From Lotus japonicus (Eukaryota > Streptophyta > Magnoliopsida > Fabales > Fabaceae), in assembly GCF_012489685.1 (NCBI RefSeq), contig NC_080043.1, forward strand, positions 33,313,987-33,377,986: a stretch of DNA of 64,000 bases, given 5' to 3'. Shown here in pieces: positions 54,425 through 64,000 of this stretch (positions within the stretch are counted from its first letter, which is position 1; each line of letters opens with the position of its first letter). The notes below the pieces were generated by a model. The model ran no database searches, was not told the DNA's origin, and was given only the letters and a program-made list of their open reading frames with translations. The position numbers were made by a program, and so were the translations under genes.

Positions 54425-54483
54425 TCCAATACGAGTGCTAAGTTAATTTCATTCTGATGGCATAATTTAATAAAAAAGTACAG

Positions 54484-54487
<4 letters not shown>

Positions 54488-54517
<30 letters not shown>
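54488..54517. repeat. (TA)n microsatellite
   Basis: About 15 TA units. Confidence 0.85.
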
Positions 54518-54519
<2 letters not shown>

Positions 54520-54520
<1 letters not shown>

Positions 54521-55094
54521 TTGACAAAAACATAGCTAAAAGACTATTAATCATAATGGGGCATTTTTTGCCATGCCCATGTGCTGCGCTAGCTCCAAGG
54601 TTTGAAACTTGGGTGTACCTAGCATAGACCCATCACTTTTGGGAGTTGGAAATAATAAATTAAGCTAGATTACTCTATCAAACTGAATCATTATTTTTCT
54701 CAAGACTTTATAAAACAGAAGATACAACGAGACACGAGTGCTCCACCTCTAGCAAGATGCTTTATAAATTAGGTAAATTTTTATGTCCTCCTATTAGCCA
54801 CCCCAATATATTCTCCTACATATTAAATAAAAAATTTAATGTATTTGGTACCTTAAAAGTATAAAAAAACATAAAGTATAAAAAAACATTTAAATACTTT
54901 CTTATATTTATATGTAACAAATTGTATTAAAGATGAAGTAGGCCATCGAAAAATAATTTATATCCTCCTATACTAAATGGAGATTTTTTTTTTTTTAAAT
55001 TGTCAAGATTTCAAATGTAATAATTTTTCATTTCTCTATTTAGTATTTAGGCGGTTGTGTAAAAGGATATAACATTGCTCATTTTCATTTTAGT
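54520..55094. other. AT-rich intergenic DNA
   Basis: No recognised feature. It ends in the 8-bp target duplication of the next element. Confidence 0.5.
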
Positions 55095-55102
55095 ATTTTG
55101 AG

Positions 55103-56352
55103 CTATGTTGCAGGGATACGGGTACGGTACCGGTACCGGGTACTGGTACGGGTACGGGGTGCGGCATTTTTTGAAAAACCAGGGTACTGGTACGCCAATT
55201 ATATATTTATTTATTTAAATATATATATATATATATAATGTTTTCTACCACAATATTATTAATTAAAAATATCAAATCTTCTAATGGTCAATACTCATAT
55301 GAAAGACCAACATAAAAACCATCACAACCTAATGAAAATCATCAAAATCATATGTAACACCTTAACATATATCTTCAAACACATACCGCCAGAGATAATC
55401 TTATAATTAAAGAAACTTAACATAAGATTGAGTAACATTGAAGAGACATAACATAAGACATAACATTTTTTTTAAAGCATCCGGCGTACCCACTGACGTA
55501 CCCAAACGTAGGGGTGTTCACGGTTCGGTTTGGACCGGTTTTAGGTGAAACCAAAAACCGATCCAATCAAAATTTATTGGTTCGGTTTTGATCAATTGTT
55601 AGCAAAAAAATTTCCAAAACCGAACCGATCTAATCCGATGATGAACGGTTTGGATCGGTTCGGTTCATCGGTTTCACAATTTTTTTTTTTGGTAAATATC
55701 AATTGCACAACTTTAAATATATAGCAAACACATATGATTCACAACTTAACAATGCATAAAAATGGCAAATTAATAACTCAATTATAGCTTAATCACAAAT
55801 TCATAATCCATAATTCATAATCAACAACTTAAGTACTTAACAATGTAGAAATGCTTAAAGTGGTGTTTAATATTAGTACCATTACAAATTAATAATAGAA
55901 AAAAAAACATAATATATCTAACAAACATAAAAAGTCTAACTAACAATATTTCTTCAATAAACACAGATATATATAAATATTTTATAAATAAATATATATC
56001 ATCGGTTCGGTTCATCGGTTCATTGGTTTTTAATTTTTCAAACCATGAACCGAACCAATCTTCATTGGTTTTTATCGTTGGTTTTTATCGGTTTGGATCG
56101 GTTTTTAACCGAATAACAAAAAAAACCAATCCAAATGCTTTGGTTCGGTTCGGTTCGTCGGTTTCATCGGATTGATCCGATCCAATGAACACCCCTACCC
56201 AAACGTACCAGCGACGTACCCAAAATGTACCCCAATTTTTTTGTTTGACGGTGCATTTGGGTACGTACCTGGTACGGGTACGTACCCACGATGTACCCAT
56301 GACGTACCCGGTACGGGTACTATGCTATTTTTGGAGTACCCGTGCAACATAG
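55103..56352. mobile_element. hAT-like element (outer), rich in GGTACGGGTACC words
   Basis: Ends CTATGTTGCAGGGATACGGG and, inverted, CTATGTTGCACGGGTACTCC. Exact 8-bp TSD ATTTTGAG (55095-55102, 56353-56360). Terminal regions carry repeated 'ggtacgggtac' palindromic words (KpnI/RsaI-like). Without the nested element and its TSD it would be about 553 bp. No transposase. Confidence 0.88.
55509..56197. mobile_element. hAT-like MITE nested in the outer hAT element
   Basis: 689 bp, TIRs TAGGGGTGTTCAC.../...TGAACACCCCTA, exact 8-bp TSD CCCAAACG (55501-55508, 56198-56205). Subterminal 'cggttcggtt' repeats lie in both arms in opposite orientation, giving a long imperfect foldback. Confidence 0.92.
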
Positions 56353-56360
56353 ATTTTGAG

Positions 56361-57180
56361 TATGTGAAAAAATTAACTATTTTTTCATTTAGTATGTAGA
56401 AAATTTGTAGCAGGTTGGAGTAGGAGAAAGGGTTTTTTGTTGTTGCACTAGGTATATATCTTCATACCCAACAGTCATGAGACTAATTCTTTTCAAGCTC
56501 TGAGATCATGTTAAGTGGATAGATTTCTCCTAACAAATCATTATCCATATATATCACTCATGGATTGAGCTCTGAGCTTAATGCTTAAGAAATCCAACTA
56601 TCAACCAGTTGTACTAGACCTTGTTAGTCGTTGATGTAAATTTTTTTTTTCCAGTCAATTCCAGGCTAAATTTGGATTATGTGGATTTCAATTTTGTTAA
56701 TCATTTCAAATGATATAAGGGTAGCTATTTTATTTAATCCAATTTTCTATTTCTCGGTTTCCAAGATTGGATCTAATTATATAAAACAAGTAGCAGTACT
56801 TGTGTTTTGCGTGGGATATTATAAAATAAATATTTATTTATTAGGTATTAATAAAATAAATTTAATAAATATTTAATTTTTTAAATGTTTGTTTAACTAA
56901 AAAGCTAGACTTTAAGTCAGTAAAGATAATTTAGGTCTAATAATAGACTTATTTAAGTTTATTTTTTTGGTTACTAGAGAAAGTCTAAAATGAAACAAGG
57001 TTATGAAAGAGAATAAAGACAAAATGACTTGATGGCAAACGAAGGTGGATGCCTCCAAACAATACGAAACACTCCATATGAACTGTTAAGTCAATATGTT
57101 GTATTATTCTTCTCCCTCTGAACTGTTAAATTCACACGCTAATTATATCGTCTATCATGTTTTGAGTATAACAATTTTCA
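56361..57180. other. AT-rich intergenic DNA
   Basis: No gene. 56450-56640 weakly resembles the second SINE family on the minus strand ('acagtcatgagactaatt') but lacks a clear B box. Confidence 0.45.
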
Positions 57181-57189
57181 AGAGTATAA

Positions 57190-59640
57190 GTGAACTGATT
57201 AAATATATCATGTGAAATGTATTTAAGAAAATCACACTTATATCCCTCACGCTCTAATGTCTAAAGAAGCAGTTCAAGACGATAACAAGACAACATCTAC
57301 ATGGAAGAGACTGGCCAAAGCTGCAAGACAAGTTGGACAACCAAAGGAACGTTGAATATGCTAAATGGTCCAACCTGATGAAGAAAGAAAATGTCAAAGC
57401 TACAACGCATACTACAAGCAAATGAATGTCAACTCTGCCCGATCACCTGTCAAAGGAAAAGGATGATCAGAGCTACAAAGCAACTACACTAGCAAAGAAG
57501 TCTCAAATTTGCTAGTCTGTCTATTCAAATGAAGTAAAGATCAAGACTCAAGATGGTCAGCACAAAGAAAGTCAAAGCATCAAGATCATCTAGCAAAGAA
57601 GAGTCAAAAGGTTCAAGAGGAGACGATACAAGCAAGGGAATGCTACACCTATTAGATCGTCTATCCTAAAGAAGAACAAGGGAGATCATGAAGAAGAAGA
57701 TAAGGCTTCAAGCTATTAAAGGTTCAAGACTCAATACATGAAAGATTAATTCAAACTATCTGATCGTCTGAGAAGAAGACTATACGCAACGTCTACTACA
57801 TCATCTATCTCAAGGCTCATCAAAGGAAGCAATGTCAAGAGAAAATAAAGTCATATTCAAATGGAAACATCTCTGACATTCTTGAGGAGAGAGTCAAGTG
57901 CTGAGAAATCACGTGATACTCTACAAAGCACATTGACCAAGGAAACAAGTACAACCATGTCAACATCAAAAGTTTCCTCTTTCTCTCTCTACTAAGAAAT
58001 GAAGAAATAGAGCAAAGCTTATTGTCTACGCCTACAAGTATCAAACTGATTTAGGCAACACAAGACAATCCATTTCTGAAGAAGAAGAAGATTTGGTCAA
58101 ACACTATCAGTCACACTCTGAATGACCAAATTGAAGAAACGAATGAAGCACGACCTAAGCTGACAAATCTTCTGAGAGAAGAATGGCTAAGGCAAGAAAC
58201 ATCGTCTGCAAACTTAGAAGAACGATGAAAGCAGAACGTCTAAAGCAATCAACGTCTATCATGAAACAAAGTCTGCAACTTCAAAAGAACATAATGAAGA
58301 ATGTGCTTCACAGTCAAATCATCTGAGAGAACAACGATTAACTGAAGCAAGCATCATCGTCTGAAGAATTAAAAAAAGATGAATAAAGATCGTCTGAAGG
58401 AGAATGAAGACGATAGAAGCAGAAGGTCATCTGAAGAAGAAATTCAAGCGTACACTCGAAGAAAACTACAAAGTCAAATAAAGTAAACTTCTCGTTGAAG
58501 AAGAAGCCAAGTAAGCTTTGTGCAGAAGTCTCGAAGAAGAAATCACAAGGTCTCACACAATGCTATGATGAAAATAAAGGAACTGTGATGTCACTATCAA
58601 ATTGTCATATTTGTACACCAACATATATAAGCTTAGACATATGCTACCTGCTACATGACAAATTACATCTTTTCAAAATATCAATCAAACAGTACTACGC
58701 TCTAACGCAAGTACACTTTGTACCATTTGATCCAACGACTAGAATCTTCATGAAGAACAAGCTCCAACAGCTATAATTTACCTCACAGAAGATTCAAAAG
58801 TATAAAGGGAAGAAGTGAAGACTTGAAGAAGTAGCGCTTATGCTCACAAAGATTGAGCTTTCATGTTGAACCTAATTAAGCTTGAAAAGAAGCCTTAGAG
58901 CTCATCACTCAGAGATGATCATCAACATCGTCTCCTTCAACATGGAGAGTAAATTTTTTTAAGAGTCAAATCATTTGTAACTCTCTCATGTAACAAAATA
59001 TAAAGCATACACTCAGAGTCAAACCTCATCCAAAATACTTTATGATTCATAAGCTTAAATGTATCTACCATCACTCTTATTAGAAGATACTATTTGTAGA
59101 TGAAATGATCTTGAGAAAGATCGTTTGAGGAGAAATCCTTTAAACTTGTTGTAAAGGAGGAGTCTTGACAATACTTAGTAAGGAGGAGTCCTACAGATAC
59201 TTATTTTTCCTAGAGAGGCAGGGTCCAAAGAATAGTCAACAATGCCTGGAGAGGCAGTGGCCAAATAATACTCGTCTGCCTGAAGAGGAAGGGACAAAGA
59301 ATACTTGTTCTTCCTTAAGAGGCAAGGATAAATAATACTTGTTTTGCCTAAAGAGGCAGGGTCCAAATAATACTTTTATGGAAAAGTCCTTGATACTTGA
59401 GCGTAGTGAAATCTTGGCGTTGCCAAGGACTGAATGTAGCCCTATCGTTCTAGGGGTGAACCCGGATAAAATTGCTAGTGTGCTTCGTCTACTTCCCTGC
59501 TAACTCATTTTCGTTGCACCAAACGATTTCAACAAAGATGATATATCTGTTAATCGTTTGGTAATCTAAGTTTTTAGATGACACAATTCAAACCCCCTTC
59601 TTGTGCTACTCTGATCAACTTCATGAACGTAGGCAACAAC
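57190..59640 (+). mobile_element. Sirevirus/copia-type LTR relic
   Basis: A long A/G-rich noncoding stretch with recurring 'gatcgtctgaag' and 'gaagaagaa' words. It ends in sequence typical of the 3' part of Sirevirus-like LTRs and leaders: 'ggactgaatgtagccctatc', 'ggggtgaacccggataaaat', and 'gacacaattcaaaccccctt' followed by 'cttgtg'. No primer-binding site or gag follows, so it is a truncated or solo LTR. Borders are approximate and no target duplication was found. Confidence 0.5.
59210..59372 (+). repeat. Five ~35-bp tandem repeats in the Sirevirus-like LTR relic
   Basis: Units of the form 'cctagagaggcagggtccaa' plus 'agaatacttgt', diverged from one another. Noncoding. Confidence 0.8.
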
Positions 59641-59644
59641 AACG

Positions 59645-61360
59645 TTCCAATCCTTGTCAATCATGGCTCAGATTCGTGCAATAGTGTTCCTTGCCCAAAA
59701 GACGATACATCCACCATGTTCTAGAGAACCAACACCATGTTCTAACAATTCGATACACAAAGCACATCTCGAAGACCAAGATTCCAAGAAAGCCGCAAAC
59801 CAAGTTCAACAACAAGAACTTCTGCAAGATATGTGTTCGCATGGTCGTAGCTCGTAGATGACCCATACACCCCAAGCACCATATGCATCGCGAAAACCTA
59901 CACCACAACCCATATGATTATTCCCATAATTCCTGCTACAATAAACAACCAAGCAAATCTGTGAGCCAGAGGGATCAATGTGATAAAACTAGATAAATTA
60001 TGAAAGTAAAAACCTGACATTTGTTTCAGCTCGCGGCATCCAACCCAATTGATGGAGAGCATAATTAATCTGTCAAGAAGTCGTCCCAAAAACTTACTCA
60101 TTATGCCACTGTCAAGCCCATAGAGAGCTGCCATCACCATATTTGAATAATTAAAATACATTAAGATATTAAAATAAAAAAATGAAATAATAGTAATGAT
60201 CAAAGTATTAGTATATCATTTGTATAACCATATTGAATAACTCACTGTGGTTTCGCTCTTTACTTACCTCCACCGAACACTAAATATTTTAAGTTTTTTT
60301 AGAAAGCAAATTAATTAATTAGGAGCACAACGGGTGCCCCAACCTATTACAAAGCAGAAGCATATAAGAACAAGCAAGACACCGAAAACAAGCAAAAGAA
60401 GAAGACTAACATTTGAAAAACTAACCCGAATAGAACAACTTAGAATCCCCACCCAAAAAATAGAAAATGAAGTTGCAAGTAGATCACATTAATCCTCGTC
60501 CATCAAACACCCTACCAGACCCCCTCTGTCAGGCCATACAAAAAGTCCAAAGCCATCCACACTTTGATAAAAATTTTGATAAGCATATCCAAGGATTAAG
60601 GCCCCATTCACATAAATAGTATGTGTTCTAATGTTCTAGAATAAAAATCCTAAGAGTCTAAGACAAGAACGGTTGAGTAAAAGACTTAGAGTATTATCCA
60701 AGGAAAATGTTTTACAGTAGGTTAACCACCTTACCCTAGGGTCTCCCCCATTACACGGTTGACTAAACAGGAGGACGACGTTGATCAGGGTGTAGAGTTG
60801 GTCATCTTAATAAGCGGATGACGTTGATTGGTTGGCTTAGGCGACACAGGGAGCTGATCGTGGGATATGGTCGGTTGACTTGGTTGTTTTCCCTCGTTGA
60901 TTATGCAGACAAGAGCTACTCTGTTGCCACTTTGACTAATGCTCTGACATAGGATGGAACTCAATATTACTCTTCCAAGTCTAGTAGTTGCTCTCCCGTG
61001 CTCTTCCAAAATTTCGACTACTAAACCCAAATCCATATTGGTCCAATAGGAAAAACTATACTTAGCTTTTAGCTAGAAGTGGAGCAATAGAATCATTTAA
61101 AAAAAATTAATAAATAATTATAAAACTTCTCATGCGACTTATTTTAAATGCTATTACTCCACATAAGATAAGATTAAATCACACTCATAGCTAATTTAGA
61201 CAAATGGATTCTTTGTCTAATCATCAATGAAGATGATTCAACCTAATCTAATCAACCAGTAAATTCATTTATAAAAAATAAAGAAAAACTATTAAATTTA
61301 ATATTATCTCATGTTTGATTATACAATGTGTAACTTATCATATCGTTTGAACTAATACAA
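59645..61360. other. Intergenic DNA, no supported gene
   Basis: Short minus-strand frames at 59657-59908 and 59898-60203 have hydrophobic stretches but no recognisable domain and no matching splice structure that I can support. 60290-60500 may be the inverted 3' end of a retroposon (A-rich on plus, 'gggtgccccaacctattaca') but the evidence is thin. Confidence 0.4.
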
Positions 61361-61365
61361 TCATA

Positions 61366-61735
61366 TATTTGGTGGAGGGTGATAGTGGCAGTAGAGGTGA
61401 TAGTGGAAGATGGTGGTTGTGACAGTGACAATTATGGTGGTGGTAGTGGCAATGGTGGTGTCAGTGATGGGTGGTGACGGGAGGGGTGACGAGAATGGTG
61501 GATGCAGTGGCCTGAGGAGGGTGGTGGATGCAGTGGTGAGGGTGGTCGTGGAGTTGGATGAGGTGATGGTGGTGACAGTAGTAGTGGTGAAGGGTGGCGA
61601 CGGTGGTAGTAGTGTGTGTGTTGATGATGGTGGTGCTGAAGGTTGTGGTGGAGAATGGTGATGACAACCGTGGTAGTTTTTTTGATAAGCGACAACGGGA
61701 CAACGGTGGTAGTGGTGTGGTGATGGCAAATACTA
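61366..61735 (+). repeat. GGT-rich degenerate tract, second locus
   Basis: About 370 bp of ggtggtgat-like triplets, similar in composition to the 8.0-17.1 kb tract. Spurious Val/Gly-rich (plus) and His/Pro/Ser-rich (minus) frames arise from it. Confidence 0.75.
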
Positions 61736-62134
61736 CAAACCAACCCTTATGTTTAATTACGGAGAAAAGTCTTACGTTTTGAGCTTAGCCTTTAAAATTA
61801 TATGATTATCCTTATTTGGCTTGTCTCACTTTTGCATTTTTCATAAATATCTACTATATCTATTTTAATAATTTTTCAAATTCCTAAAACTTCAATTTAT
61901 CAAATTTAGCTTTCTTTCATAAAACTTTATCCAACTTTAAATAAAAAAAATCTTGAAAATACCATTAAGCCTTTAATTAAATAATCAAAAGTGGATAGGA
62001 TAAATTGAATATTACCACACTCTTTCAATTTTTTTTTTTACCACACTTGAATATCCACCGGAGCCATCAACTTAACACGGTTTTCACTTTTCAGTTTCCA
62101 TCGTGCTACGCAGTTGCTTGCTTTTGAGGGAAAA
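61736..62134. other. AT-rich intergenic DNA
   Basis: No recognised feature. Confidence 0.5.
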
Positions 62135-62319
62135 TATCTATTTCGTGTACACACCTCATTTTTTAAACACTCTATTTCCAGCTATTTTTATTTTTATCTC
62201 TCTCATCTTATCATCTATCACATCCCATATTTTCTCTCTCTTACTTTTTCTTTTCTTCCTATCTCTCTCACCATTCCACCTCTCCCCCTTAAAAGAGAGG
62301 TGTGTTTTAAACATTTCTC
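62135..62319 (+). mobile_element. MITE (GAGTAATG family), copy 4, degraded ends
   Basis: The interior matches the family closely ('acacacctcattttttaaac', CT-rich middle, 'aaaagagaggtgtg') but the outer ends are diverged and no target duplication was resolved. Borders are aligned from the other copies. Confidence 0.8.
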
Positions 62320-62614
62320 GTGTTGACGTGTTGTTCTTTATCCGTTTTGCTATTTGATTGCGGCACGCGAGCGTCGAGTAAAGCCATAATCTACGGTCCC
62401 ACAATTTGTGGGCCCTACGGAATACATAATCAACGGTCCTGATTCATCAACGATGAAGTTGACACAGTTGGAATAAATTGAAACAGGTACACACAAAAAC
62501 AAATTAAACAATTAGTACCACAGCCTGTTATTTTCGTATTGCTTTGTCCTGTTACTAAATATATTCTCTGTGCTAACTGCTAAGGCCATGTGTCCAGCGT
62601 AAATCCTTTTAATG
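62320..62614. other. Spacer between two MITE copies
   Basis: About 300 bp of mixed sequence, no recognised feature. Confidence 0.5.
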
Positions 62615-62624
62615 CTTATCGATC

Positions 62625-62810
62625 GAGTAATGATATATACACACCTCATTTTTAAAACACTTCATTTTCACCTCTTTTTGTTTCTATCTCTCTCCTCTTA
62701 CCATCTATCACATCTCATACTTTCTCTCCCTTACTTTTTCTTTTCTTCCTATCTCTCTTATCATTCCACCCCACACACCTCAAAAGAGAGGTGTGTGAGT
62801 AACATTACTC
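62625..62810 (+). mobile_element. MITE (GAGTAATG family), copy 5
   Basis: 186 bp, ends GAGTAATG...CATTACTC, exact 10-bp duplication CTTATCGATC (62615-62624, 62811-62820). Confidence 0.93.
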
Positions 62811-62820
62811 CTTATCGATC

Positions 62821-64000
62821 ACATCTCTTCTAGCTAGCTACATGTATTCTAGTTAAATAATATACATGTGGATAATTAAAAGTTTGGTCCACTCAAATAC
62901 ACATTACATGCAATGGTGTTTAGCGATGTCTGAGGAACACAGTTGATGTATATCTAAAAAGACACTTTACATTCATATTTAAGACTTTGGTGGTTTGAGG
63001 TTGATAGATTAGAATAAGAGACCTCTCTCACCATGGATGTTACAGACAATTTAATCTCATCTTCACATGTAATCTTTTCCTCATAGACGATCTCATTATG
63101 TGAGTTGCAAAGAAGCGGTCGTAGTTTAAATATTTTGTAATGTTGAATAAGTCAAAGCGTACTCAATCTTGATATCTGAAACTTGTACAACCATGCGAGT
63201 AGGGAGCGATTAGGTAATAGACTAGAGTTTCTCATGTATAAAGAGACGACTCTATCAGAGGAGATCTCATGTCCACTTATCTTTTCGTAAGGTTGAGTTT
63301 GGAATCCCTTTATCTTCCTAGTTCACTTAGTGAGCATTATACTCATGTCCTAAATAGCTTATGAAAATCCTTTATATAATTGTGGTTTAAAAACTTTTGT
63401 ATACAAAGTATTTCTTTTAAAGCAAAATCTTTATTAAATAAAAAGTCGAGATACAAATTCTGTCGATAATGGAATGTATAGTCACAACGACGCAACCAAC
63501 GACCGTAGTAAAGACTGCAAACAACTACCGCAAACAACGAATGCAATCAACGCGGAGCCTCTAAGTCACAACACATAGCTTCAAGGGCAATCACAACAAG
63601 TTCATGACCAACTCCAACAGTAACGACCACCAGAGGACTATGCATACACTACTCTGTCGGACGAGCCTACCATACAACGAGATCCGAGTAAGAATCATTG
63701 CTATCACAACCTAGAAACCAAGGCCAAATACAACCATAGCCACCAAAACGTTGAATGCAACGCCTAACACCATCTTCCATGCCGCTACCCCTAGGATGAT
63801 CATTTTTCAGTGTTATTTAGTTATTTTAATATCTTCTTAAGTTTTAGATGGTATTTTTTTTTAGTAAGTTTTAGATTGGTTGTACATGAGAATATTGAAT
63901 TCACACAAAAGTCATTTTTTCCCATCTAGATGACTTTTTTGGAGTTGTGTGAGTAGTACGGAGATACTTTTTCCGTGAGACCCTAGTAAAATAAATCTAT
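62821..64000. other. Intergenic DNA to the window end
   Basis: No coding region, terminal repeat or RNA gene that I can support. Confidence 0.5.

Larger units (their letters stand above)
52445..54428 (-). mobile_element. 5'-truncated LINE (non-LTR retrotransposon)
   Basis: A minus-strand L1-type LINE fragment of about 2 kb: reverse transcriptase C-terminal part, zf-RVT domain, RNase H, 3'UTR and poly-A (T8 on plus strand). The target sequence 'acgagtgctaag' is present on both outer sides (52281-52293 and 54431-54443) and once more between the two tails. A MITE is inserted in it at 53139-53323. Confidence 0.88.

Noticed and set aside
56440..56640. Possible degraded SINE of the second family (minus strand)
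   Set aside because: Shares 'agactaatt'-type words with 37164-37349 but has no clear A and B boxes or target duplication.
59657..60203. Hydrophobic minus-strand frames suggesting a membrane protein gene
   Set aside because: No recognisable family, no start or splice context, and Trp/Cys-rich composition typical of chance frames.
60290..60500. Possible inverted LINE 3' end
   Set aside because: Only an A-rich stretch and a gut impression of a retroposon trailer; no coding remnant or target duplication.
61361..61782. Similar low-complexity frames on both strands
   Set aside because: Same cause: GGT-rich tract.
1..64000. tRNA or rRNA genes, CRISPR arrays, organelle DNA
   Set aside because: The only tRNA-like and 5S-like sequences are parts of SINEs, primer-binding sites and Cassandra LTRs; no regularly spaced short repeats or organelle genes were seen.

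Overview
This is a plant nuclear window, almost certainly from a dicot and possibly from a legume such as Lotus. That guess rests only on overall repeat style. The evidence for a plant is AT-rich intergenic DNA, GT-AG introns, Athila- and Tat-type Ty3/gypsy elements, a Cassandra TRIM, tRNA-derived SINEs, and Mutator and hAT elements with exact target-site duplications (TSDs). The only convincing host gene is the 3' end of an F-box/FBD gene at 1-186. Nearly everything else is nested transposable elements.

Layout. 1-186 FBD gene end; 1.66-2.95 kb unexplained GC/CT-rich island; 2987-4748 Mutator-like element with about 138-bp terminal inverted repeats and a 9-bp TSD; 4.9-7.1 kb three diverged copies of a ~658-bp unit, split by a SINE and a MITE. 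At 8.04-17.1 kb a single GGT-rich tract has been broken by successive insertions. These are a minus-strand Athila-like element (8148-13956, itself hit by a 4.06-kb Tat-like element at 9328-13391), a solo LTR (14014-16695) and, at the tract's right edge, a young 8.76-kb Athila-lineage element (17102-25858). Then come a second Mutator-like element (26195-27274), a hAT-like element holding a MITE (28964-30633) and a solo LTR with internal 180-bp repeats (30794-33138). A minus-strand LTR relic (about 34.4-38.1 kb) holds a complete Cassandra TRIM (35088-35943) and two SINEs. It is followed by a telomere-like minisatellite (38.1-39.4 kb) and a complete 9.84-kb minus-strand Tat-clade element (39876-49716). 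The right end has a hAT-like element, a LINE with a tandem tail, nested hAT elements, a Sirevirus-like LTR relic, another GGT tract and two more MITE copies.

The most interesting biology is inside the retroelements. (1) The Athila-lineage element keeps gag-protease and an env-position ORF but has lost reverse transcriptase, RNase H and integrase, yet its LTRs differ at only about 10 of 1332 positions. It also carries a second copy of the LTR's palindrome cluster (paired GCGCCTAGGCGC, 21-22 bp apart) upstream of a 5'UTR intron and the env-position ORF. This looks like a dedicated internal promoter. (2) Both Tat-type elements carry the same extra gene in antisense. In one it has its own TATA box, a 5'UTR intron and a coding intron. 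The other element has lost all recognisable gag-pol and kept essentially only that antisense gene.

No CRISPR, bacterial or organellar features are present. ORFs in GGT tracts, MITEs and the Cassandra LTRs are artefacts of simple or structural sequence.
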